5,427 nt of DNA. Source: Candidatus Dormiibacterota bacterium. GTDB taxonomy: Bacteria > Chloroflexota > Dormibacteria > Dormibacterales > Dormibacteraceae. Positions within the stretch are counted from its first letter, which is position 1. Every line of letters begins with the position of its first letter. The position numbers were made by a program, and so were the translations under genes. Of the stretch, positions 1 through 5,201 are shown piece after piece. The notes under the pieces were generated by a model that ran no database searches, was not told the DNA's origin, and worked only from the letters and a program-made list of their open reading frames with translations. The stretch covers positions 1 through 5,427 of the forward strand of contig CATPBF010000140.1 of NCBI GenBank assembly GCA_955652585.1, given 5' to 3'.

Positions 1-727
1 CGATCAGCTCGATGTTCTCCTCTTCCAGCAGCTTTTTCGCGAGCTCGAGTGGGTTGGCGATGGTCGCCGAGGCGCAGATGAAGGTGGGGCTCGAGCCGTA
101 GAAAGCGCAGATGCGCTTGAGCCGGCGGATGACGTTGGCGACCTGGCTCCCAAACAGCCCTCGATACGTGTGCAACTCGTCGATGACGACGAAATCGAGG
201 GTCGAGAACAGCCGTCGCCAGCGCGTGTGGTGCGGAAGGATGCCCGTGTGCAGCATGTCCGGATTGGTCATCACGACGTGTCCCGCCTCACGGATTGCGG
301 TGCGGCGCCCCGGTGCGGTGTCACCGTCGTAGGTATCGACCCGCACATCGATTGGCAGGCCGAACTTGAGGGCGCTCAGCTCCGCCAGCTGGTCTTGAGC
401 CAGCGCCTTGGTCGGAAACAGATAGAGCGCACGCCTCTCGTGGTTGTCGAGCAGCCGCTGTAGAACCGGGAGGTTGTAACAGAGGGTCTTGCCGCTGGCC
501 GTGGGCGTGACCACGACCAGATGGCGGCCGCTGCGGACTGCTCGGTAGGCATCCGCCTGATGGGTATACAGCCGCTCGATGCCCCGGGCGGCGAGGGCCG
601 CCACGAGCTCCGGCCGCATATCGGGGGGCAGGGGGGCAAACTGGGCGGCTGCGGCGGGAATGACGTGATCGAGCGTCACGTCCCCCGGGAAGTCGGAAGC
701 ATTGAAGGCTGGAGAGGTGGGCACCAC
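1..727 (-). CDS. MrfA/YprA-type DEAD/DEAH-box helicase, N-terminal part (runs off the window)
   Basis: Partial gene: 242 codons are visible and the C-terminal part lies beyond position 1. It encodes the first RecA-like domain of a superfamily 2 ATP-dependent helicase. In order it shows a Q-motif-like YTHQ (residues 54-57), Walker A TPTASGKT (74-81, Lys80), motif Ia PTKALAQDQ (105-113), motif Ib TNPDMLH (154-160), DEAH-type motif II DELHTYRG (183-190) and motif III SATIANP (220-226). The DELHTYRG and SATIANP wording is characteristic of the MrfA/YprA (Hrq1-related) family, whose members usually continue with a helicase C domain and a DUF1998 zinc-binding C-terminus. MrfA is known for DNA repair after mitomycin-type damage; that role here is inferred from family only. 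An in-frame TAG at 740-742 limits the N-terminus, so GTG at 727 (or the adjacent GTG at 724) is the likely start. There is no Shine-Dalgarno sequence. A promoter sits just upstream, in the short gap after cysS on the same strand. Confidence 0.93.
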   Translation of the reverse strand, partial: MVPTSPAFNASDFPGDVTLDHVIPAAAAQFAPLPPDMRPELVAALAARGIERLYTHQADAYRAVRSGRHLVVVTPTASGKTLCYNLPVLQRLLDNHERRALYLFPTKALAQDQLAELSALKFGLPIDVRVDTYDGDTAPGRRTAIREAGHVVMTNPDMLHTGILPHHTRWRRLFSTLDFVVIDELHTYRGLFGSQVANVIRRLKRICAFYGSSPTFICASATIANPLELAKKLLEEENIELI

Positions 728-738
728 GCGTCGCGGAG

Positions 739-765
739 ACTATACGAACATCCGTTTGGAGTCAA
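739..765 (-). promoter_or_regulatory. Sigma-70-like promoter for the helicase gene
   Basis: Read on the minus strand, TTGACT (765-760) matches the -35 consensus at 5 of 6 bases and TATAGT (744-739) matches the -10 consensus at 5 of 6. The spacer is 15 bp, a little short. A start point about 7 nt after the -10 falls near 732-731, only 4-5 nt before the GTG at 727, so the mRNA would be almost leaderless. The AT-richer gap stands out from the GC-rich coding sequence around it. The site lies in the 56-bp gap after the cysS stop codon, so the helicase can be transcribed independently of cysS. It is a motif match only. Confidence 0.6.
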
Positions 766-783
766 GCGCGATCCCGCAAATGC

Positions 784-2187
784 CTAGGAGCCCGGCCGAG
801 ATACCTTCCAGCGCTGGCCTTCGGCCGTGTCCGTGACCGCCACACCCATGGCGGCGAGCTCGAGGCGCAAGCGATCGGCCACTGTGAAATCCCTGGCGGC
901 GCGTGCGTCCTCACGTTGCTCGAGCAAGACTCCAGCGCCCGCCGGCAAATCGAGATGCGGAGCGCCCCGGCCGAGGTCCAACCCGAGCACCCGGTCCCAT
1001 CGGAGCAGCAGGCGCGCCTTGTCACCTCCTGGCAGGTGCGAGCGCATGACCTCAGCCACCAGCGCCATCGCAGCAGGAAGGTCGAGATCGTCGGCGATCG
1101 CGGCACGGAAGCGAGCCTCGAATTCATCCGCCTCGTGCTCGGTCGATGGAGCGTCAGCGCCGGACGCCCAATCCGCAAACCTTTCGCGCATGTTCGCCAC
1201 GGCCCGGTCCGCGCCGGCCAATCCATCTTGGCTGAAGTTGAGCTTGGTCCGGTACTTCGCCTGCAACGCCAGGTAGCGGAACGCAAGCGGATCGAACCCC
1301 TGCTCGGCGAGCTCGGTGATCCGAAAGAAGTTGCCCGCCGACTTCGCCATCCTCGAACCGGCGAGGAGCAGAAGGCCGCCGTGCATCCAGTGGTTCACCA
1401 CGCGATGTCCCGTGACGCCTTCCGACTGAGCGAGCTCGGCCTCGTGGTGAGGGAACACGTTGTCCGCGCCGCCGGTGTGGACGTCGAACCTCTCGCCCAG
1501 AAGTGACATCGACATCGCCGAGCATTCGATGTGCCAGCCCGGGAAGCCCGGGCCCCATGGGCTGGGCCAGACCTGGAGGCGGTGCTCGCCCGCCGCCTTC
1601 CACAACGTGAAGTCGCCGGGGTGCCGCTTGCGAGGGTCGACCTCGCCCCTCGATCCGGCGAGCAGCTTGTCAATGCTGTTTCGAGACAGCCTTCCGTAGG
1701 CGGCGAAGCTGGCGATGTCGTAGTAGACGGTCCCGCCCACCTCGTACGCGTGCCCCTTGGCGATCAGCGTGGCGATCAGCTCGATCATCCGCGGGATGTA
1801 GTCCGTGGCCCTGGGGTTGTGATCGGGGGGGCGGATGTTGACGAGGGCGGCATCCTCCATGAACGCCTTCGTGTAGTACGCCGCGATCTCCTCGGGTGAC
1901 TTGCTCTCCAGTCGCGCCGAGACGAGCATCTTGTCCTCGCCCCGGTCGAAGGTGTCGTCGGTCAGGTGCCCGACGTCCGTGATGTTCATCACCGTCTCGG
2001 TCCGAGACCCGAGGTACTCGAGGCTGCGGCGAAGGAGGTCAGGGAGCATGAACGTGCGCAGGTTGCCGATGTGGACGTACCGGTACACGGTGGGGCCGCA
2101 CGAGTAGATCCGGACGACCCCCTGCTCCAGCGGGATCAAGGGCTCCTTCTGGCGGGTGAGGGTGTTGTAGAGGCGCACGGTCGTCAT
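784..2187 (-). CDS. cysS: Cysteinyl-tRNA synthetase
   Basis: Complete class I aminoacyl-tRNA synthetase of 467 aa, close to the usual family length of about 460. It charges tRNA-Cys with cysteine in the cytoplasm using ATP. The Rossmann catalytic core carries the HIGH-type signature HIGN (residues 39-42) after YSCGPTVY. Predicted zinc ligands are Cys30, Cys222 (in GWHIEC), His247 and Glu251 (in FPHHEAE). The second ATP-binding signature is RMAKS (279-283) instead of KMSKS, followed by AGNFF. The C-terminal helical DALR-type region and the closing helix around VADRLRLEL are intact. I chose ATG 2187 because the protein from there (MTTVRLYNTL) begins as family members do. The reading frame stays open to 2391, but that extension has no family similarity and is antisense to the conserved N-terminus of the divergent MoCF-like gene. 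No Shine-Dalgarno sequence precedes the start. Confidence 0.97.
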   Translation of the reverse strand: MTTVRLYNTLTRQKEPLIPLEQGVVRIYSCGPTVYRYVHIGNLRTFMLPDLLRRSLEYLGSRTETVMNITDVGHLTDDTFDRGEDKMLVSARLESKSPEEIAAYYTKAFMEDAALVNIRPPDHNPRATDYIPRMIELIATLIAKGHAYEVGGTVYYDIASFAAYGRLSRNSIDKLLAGSRGEVDPRKRHPGDFTLWKAAGEHRLQVWPSPWGPGFPGWHIECSAMSMSLLGERFDVHTGGADNVFPHHEAELAQSEGVTGHRVVNHWMHGGLLLLAGSRMAKSAGNFFRITELAEQGFDPLAFRYLALQAKYRTKLNFSQDGLAGADRAVANMRERFADWASGADAPSTEHEADEFEARFRAAIADDLDLPAAMALVAEVMRSHLPGGDKARLLLRWDRVLGLDLGRGAPHLDLPAGAGVLLEQREDARAARDFTVADRLRLELAAMGVAVTDTAEGQRWKVSRPGS

Positions 2188-2211
2188 GAGATCGAATCTA
2201 TGCTCCCAGTA
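2188..2211. promoter_or_regulatory. Compact divergent promoter region between cysS and the MoCF-like operon
   Basis: Only 24 bp separate the two chosen start codons. On the minus strand TAGATT (2200-2195, 4 of 6 matches to TATAAT) lies 7 nt before the cysS ATG. On the plus strand TATGCT (2199-2204, 4 of 6) lies 7 nt before ATG 2212. The two hexamers share two bases and give nearly symmetrical, leaderless start positions. An 11-bp inverted repeat, AGAT-CGA-ATCT, covers 2189-2199. No convincing -35 element is visible on either side and the -10 matches are modest, so this is a tentative call resting mainly on geometry and lack of space. Confidence 0.4.
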
Positions 2212-3204
2212 ATGCGTGCTCACAGGCTGGAAGGCAGATCGGCGGATGCCGGCGACATTAAAGGACGCGTACTCGTCCATGACCTCGGTCCCGACCTGCG
2301 CAAGGGCACCGTACTCACGCCCGGGCATCTGGATCGTGTTCGGCAGTTCGGTGAGGTCCACGTCGTCGAGATGGAGGCGGGCGACCTGCACGAGGATGTG
2401 GCCGCCCGGCGGCTTGCCGCAGCGCTGTCCGGCCCGAACCTGAAGCCACAGCCACCGGTCCAGAGTCAGGCGCGGCTCATCGCAACGAGGCGGGGCCTGT
2501 TGCGCGTCCGCGCCGAGCTCGTCGACGCGATCAACGCGCTGGGTTACGTCTCGGTGTTCACGCTGATGGACGGGCAGGCAGTGACCCAGGGCGAAGAGGT
2601 GGCCGGGTGCAAGGTCACGCCCGTAGCCGTATCCGGACTTCTAATTGACGAAGCCGAGCGCATCGCGCGCGAGCAGGGCCCGGTGATCGAGTTGCTTCCC
2701 TTTCGCCCCCTCCGTACGTTCGTCGTGGCCACCGAGCGCCTGAAACCGAAGGCGCGTGAGCTGTTCCGCGCGGCCGTCACCAGCAAGCTCGGCTGGTACG
2801 GGGCCGAGGTGCTCGCGGTGCGTGAGGTCGCGCGAAACTCGGAGGCGGTCGCAAGCGCTTACAGCGAAGCGGCGGCGATGGGCGCGGAGCTGGTTCTGTT
2901 CGCGGGCGCGTCAGCGATCGATCCGCTGGACCCGGCCTATGCCGAGCTCACGAAGGCTGGAGGCCACCTCCTGCAGCTGGGCGCCCCGATGCACCCCGGC
3001 AGCATGCTCTGGCTGGCGCGTCTGGGCGATGCGGCCGTGGTCGGCGTCGCGTCTTGCGCGGGCTTCGGCCGTTCGAGCTCGCTCGACCTCCTGCTGCCCT
3101 TCGTCTTCGCCTATGGGCGGGCCGACGCCAAGGACCTGCTGCGATTGGGCCACGGCGGCTTGATCGAATCGGCCGCCGGGCGGCGCTTTCCTCCGTACTC
3201 ATGA
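2212..3204 (+). CDS. Molybdopterin-binding MoeA/MoCF-domain protein
   Basis: Complete protein of 330 aa. The N-terminal part (about 15-75) resembles proteins with the pattern 'KGTVLT...L...GEVHVVEMEAGDLHEDVAARRLA', here LRKGTVLT at 29-36 and GDLHEDVAARRL at 57-68. A middle domain (about 76-165) includes the segment ending CKVTPVAV. The C-terminal MoCF-type fold (about 167-300) shows LVLFAGASAIDPLD (227-240), GAPMHPGS (257-264) and VVGVASCAGFGRSS (276-289), corresponding to the TGG.S/D, G.P..PG and GLPG.. loops that bind molybdopterin in MoeA/MogA proteins. Related modules occur fused to MobA-like nucleotidyltransferases; this one stands alone. A role in binding or delivering the molybdenum cofactor is inferred, and no molybdoenzyme gene is visible nearby. 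ATG 2212 fits a leaderless start; ATG 2200 in frame would add 4 residues. The gene begins a coupled operon and its stop overlaps the DUF309 start by 4 bp (ATGA). No Shine-Dalgarno sequence is seen. Confidence 0.85.
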   Translation: MRAHRLEGRSADAGDIKGRVLVHDLGPDLRKGTVLTPGHLDRVRQFGEVHVVEMEAGDLHEDVAARRLAAALSGPNLKPQPPVQSQARLIATRRGLLRVRAELVDAINALGYVSVFTLMDGQAVTQGEEVAGCKVTPVAVSGLLIDEAERIAREQGPVIELLPFRPLRTFVVATERLKPKARELFRAAVTSKLGWYGAEVLAVREVARNSEAVASAYSEAAAMGAELVLFAGASAIDPLDPAYAELTKAGGHLLQLGAPMHPGSMLWLARLGDAAVVGVASCAGFGRSSSLDLLLPFVFAYGRADAKDLLRLGHGGLIESAAGRRFPPYS

Positions 3205-3539
3205 CCCCTGGCCTGAGGCGCGGCGTCGAATTGTTCAACAGCGGGCGCTACTGGGATGCTCACGAGGTCTGGGAGCACGAGTGGATGCCGGATCGCAAGG
3301 GACCCGAGGGAGGTTTTTACAAAGGCCTGATCCAGGTCGCGGCCGGCTGCCTGCATTACTCGCGGCGCAACCGCCGCGGGGCCGTCAACAAATGGCGGAG
3401 TGGCGCGGACTACCTGCGCCCGTACCTGCCCGAGCATGGTGGCGTCAGGCTGGCGCCGCTCGTGCGCTCGGTCGACAGCTTCCTCGACGCCATGGGCGGG
3501 CAGGGATGGCCCGAGCTGGTCATGCCGATAATCGCGTGA
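3201..3539 (+). CDS. DUF309 family protein
   Basis: Complete small protein of 112 aa. It carries the DUF309 signature: FNSGRYWDAHEVWEHEW (residues 12-28), with the conserved Tyr17, His21, Glu22, Glu25 and Trp28, followed by KGLIQVAAG (41-49) and a basic helix around RRNRRGAVNKW (55-65). The His/Glu-rich helix pair resembles a metal- or ligand-binding helical bundle, but the biochemical function of the family is unknown to me and none is claimed. It has no signal peptide or membrane segment and so is probably cytoplasmic. ATG 3201 is the start because it gives the family N-terminus (MTPGLRRGVELFNSG) and overlaps the upstream TGA as ATGA. Its own TGA shares its last base with the next ATG (TGATG). 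With no Shine-Dalgarno sequence of its own, translation probably depends on coupling to the upstream gene. Confidence 0.9.
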   Translation: MTPGLRRGVELFNSGRYWDAHEVWEHEWMPDRKGPEGGFYKGLIQVAAGCLHYSRRNRRGAVNKWRSGADYLRPYLPEHGGVRLAPLVRSVDSFLDAMGGQGWPELVMPIIA

Positions 3540-4927
3540 TGGCCAAGCTGCCCGCGGAGTACTCCCGCACCAACCTATCCAGCGACCCGATCTACCGGTA
3601 CCTTCGCATCACCAAGGGTGGGCCCGGCGGCGTGCCGGGAACGTCGGCGGAGCAGGACCTCGTCGACTCCGCGTGGCTGCAGCGCCTCCGCCGCATTCAC
3701 CAGCTGCAGAGCGCATGGTGGGTGTTCGCGACCGCCGAGCACTCTCGATTTCAGCACGCCCTCGGCGCCATGCACCTGGCCGGTGAGTGGGCGCGGCATC
3801 TTTATCCTTCGCTCGCCGCGTGCTGCTTGGGCACGCCCTCGCCGGCGCTGGTCGAGGAGACCATGCGTATGGCAGGACTCCTGCACGATGTCGGCCACGG
3901 CCCCTTCGGCCACTTCTTCGACGAGAACTATCTCGACACATGGGGAATCGACCACGAGGTCATCGGGCGCGAGCTGATCACGGGGCCGCTGGCCGACCTG
4001 GTCGGCGGGCTCGGCGCGTCACCCAATGCCGATTTCGAGCCGCGTGAGCGCATCGATCCCCGCTGGGTGGCCTACCTCATCGCCGGGCCCGACCTCGCCG
4101 GTTTTGTCGCCCCTTCGTGGCTGGCCGCCCTGAAGCCGGCGCTCGTCGGCGCCTACTCCGCCGACAACATGGATTACGTCCCTCGCGATTCCTATATATG
4201 TGGTGTCGCCGCGGGACCCGTCGACGTCCAGCGGATCCTTCACTATTCCTTTATCTCTGAGCGCGGCCTGACCCTCCACGCCCATGCCGCCGAGGCGCTC
4301 TACATGTTCCTGAGCGCGCGGCTATACCTCTATCACCAGGTCTACTTCCACCGCACCGTTCGCCGCATCGACCTGCAGCTGCGCGAGGTGTTCCGTCCGA
4401 CGGTGGAGCTGGTCCTGGGCGGCAATCCGCTCGAGCGGCTGGATGACTATTTGATGTTCACCGAGTGGGCCTTGCTCACGGAAGTCAACCGGTGGGCGTT
4501 GGGAGAAGGAGATGCGCGGCGGCGGGAGCTGGGCCAGGCATGGGCGGACGTGGTCGCCCGCAAGCTCAAGTGGAGACTGGTCTACCAGGGCCATACCGAT
4601 GCGGCGGACGTCACGGGTGCGGCGCTGAGCGTCACGCGGGAGCAGTTCGCGCGCATGCTCCGCGAGAGGCTGCCGGCGAAGCTGAGCAAGATCGAGTTCG
4701 AGGTCGATGTCGCCGCGCAGGAGTCGCGCGCCTTCAACCCCATCACCGAGACCGCCGACATCCTCCTCTACGATCCGCTCGAGGATCGGTACCAGCAGAG
4801 CCGGGTGCTCGACCTGTTCCGCCGCCTTCCGGTGCGGATGACGCTGTTCCGGATCTTCGCCCGTGACTCGGCGCACAGCCGCGAGCTGATCAAGGCGGCG
4901 AACGAAGTCCTGGGAACTACGACTTAG
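3539..4927 (+). CDS. HD-domain phosphohydrolase, dNTPase/SAMHD1-like (COG1078 type)
   Basis: Complete protein of 462 aa. The N-terminus has the typical DPIY...LVDSAWLQRLRRIHQL layout (about 16-56), then the HD-domain metal ligands: His73 in HSRFQHALG, His116-Asp117 in LLHDVGHGPFGH, and Asp209 in YSADNMDYVPRDS. His120 and His125 follow the HD pair as in other dNTPase-like members, and DHEVIGREL lies at 138-146. Characterised relatives hydrolyse dNTPs to deoxynucleoside plus triphosphate, often as allosteric oligomers. The substrate here is not determined by the sequence. Asn210 follows the metal-binding Asp, where many relatives carry Lys or Arg that contacts phosphate. The C-terminal 240 residues are less conserved and mostly helical in look. 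ATG 3539 is chosen because it overlaps the DUF309 stop by one base and gives the family N-terminus; the open frame extends upstream only as an antiphase shadow of DUF309. The stop overlaps the convergent fmdB-like stop by 4 bp. Confidence 0.93.
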   Translation: MAKLPAEYSRTNLSSDPIYRYLRITKGGPGGVPGTSAEQDLVDSAWLQRLRRIHQLQSAWWVFATAEHSRFQHALGAMHLAGEWARHLYPSLAACCLGTPSPALVEETMRMAGLLHDVGHGPFGHFFDENYLDTWGIDHEVIGRELITGPLADLVGGLGASPNADFEPRERIDPRWVAYLIAGPDLAGFVAPSWLAALKPALVGAYSADNMDYVPRDSYICGVAAGPVDVQRILHYSFISERGLTLHAHAAEALYMFLSARLYLYHQVYFHRTVRRIDLQLREVFRPTVELVLGGNPLERLDDYLMFTEWALLTEVNRWALGEGDARRRELGQAWADVVARKLKWRLVYQGHTDAADVTGAALSVTREQFARMLRERLPAKLSKIEFEVDVAAQESRAFNPITETADILLYDPLEDRYQQSRVLDLFRRLPVRMTLFRIFARDSAHSRELIKAANEVLGTTT

Positions 4928-5184
4928 TAATCGTCGTCGCCGCCGTCGAATCCGCCCCCGGAGTCTTCGTCGCCGCCGAAGTCGTCGCCACCGCCGCCTA
5001 GATCATCGCCGCCGAAATCGTCCCCGCCGTCATCGCCCGAGTGGACCGTCGCGAACGTCGACACGAGGCGCTTGAGGGCGGGCTTGCCGCAGCGGGGGCA
5101 CATGGGGTCGGCAGACGAGAAGCTCGGCAGCAGGGCTGACGAGCGCTTGCCGCACTCCTCGCAGCGGTACTCGTAGATCGGCAT
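4924..5184 (-). CDS. FmdB-type zinc-ribbon protein with Gly/Asp-rich tail
   Basis: Complete protein of 86 aa. The first 45 residues are a FmdB/CxxC_CxxC_SSSS-type zinc ribbon: MPIYEYRCEECG with Cys8 and Cys11, and CPRCG with Cys29 and Cys32, predicted to bind one zinc ion. Residues 50-86 form a low-complexity acidic tail built from GGDDF/GGDDL-like units and ending DDDY. The family was named from formamide/amide regulators (a putative regulatory protein), but most members have no proven role, so no function is claimed. ATG 5184 is chosen because MPIYEYRCE is the near-invariant family N-terminus; the open frame runs 22 codons further upstream without similarity and would overlap the divergent gene. 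No Shine-Dalgarno sequence precedes it. The TAA stop overlaps the TAG stop of the HD gene on the other strand (4924-4927), leaving no room for an intergenic terminator. Confidence 0.93.
   Translation of the reverse strand: MPIYEYRCEECGKRSSALLPSFSSADPMCPRCGKPALKRLVSTFATVHSGDDGGDDFGGDDLGGGGDDFGGDEDSGGGFDGGDDDY
4927..5037 (-). repeat. Degenerate Gly/Asp-codon repeat in the fmdB-like tail
   Basis: The last 37 codons before the fmdB-like stop are almost all Gly and Asp, with GGDD followed by Phe or Leu recurring, plus a few Ser, Glu and Phe. On the plus strand this appears as recurring GTCGTCGCCGCC-like triplets with variation. The array is imperfect and stays in frame, so it reads as a low-complexity coding repeat, not an independent element. 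Such triplet-rich tracts can vary in length by slippage; that is inference. Confidence 0.75.
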
Positions 5185-5201
5185 CGTGAAGAATGGTAGG
5201 A
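5185..5201. promoter_or_regulatory. Compact divergent promoter region between the fmdB-like and dehydratase genes
   Basis: The gap is 8-17 bp depending on the dehydratase start. On the minus strand TACCAT (5198-5193, 4 of 6 to TATAAT) is 8 nt before the fmdB-like ATG at 5184. On the plus strand AAGAAT (5189-5194, 4 of 6) is 7 nt before GTG 5202. The hexamers overlap by two bases and the two start codons' first bases are 18 bp apart. No strong -35 elements are visible and both promoters would extend into the opposite gene. Support is geometric and tentative. Confidence 0.35.

Noticed and set aside
170..463. Plus-strand open frame opposite the helicase
   Set aside because: The minus strand carries helicase motifs Ia to II across the same bases, so this is a shadow frame.
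916..1506. Long plus-strand open frame (196 codons) inside cysS
   Set aside because: It is antisense to conserved CysS sequence including the zinc site and RMAKS region. Long antisense frames are expected in GC-rich genes, and it shows no recognisable domain.
1966..2211. Upstream extension of the MoCF-like gene in the same open frame, to an ATG at 1966
   Set aside because: This part is antisense to the conserved catalytic N-terminus of cysS (HIGN region) and has no family similarity; conserved MoCF-like protein begins only after about 2212.
3281..3538. Upstream extension of the HD gene
   Set aside because: It overlaps DUF309 in another frame, while the HD family N-terminus starts at 3539 with a TGATG joint to the DUF309 stop.
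4322..4876. Minus-strand 184-codon open frame opposite the HD gene
   Set aside because: It has no recognisable motif and lies opposite a continuous, intact HD protein; treated as a GC-rich shadow.
4963..4983. Possible terminator hairpin (GTCTTCG, 7-nt loop, CGAAGTC) near the convergent stops
   Set aside because: The arms carry a mismatch, no T-run follows on either strand, and it lies in the Gly/Asp-codon repeat where such pairing arises by chance.
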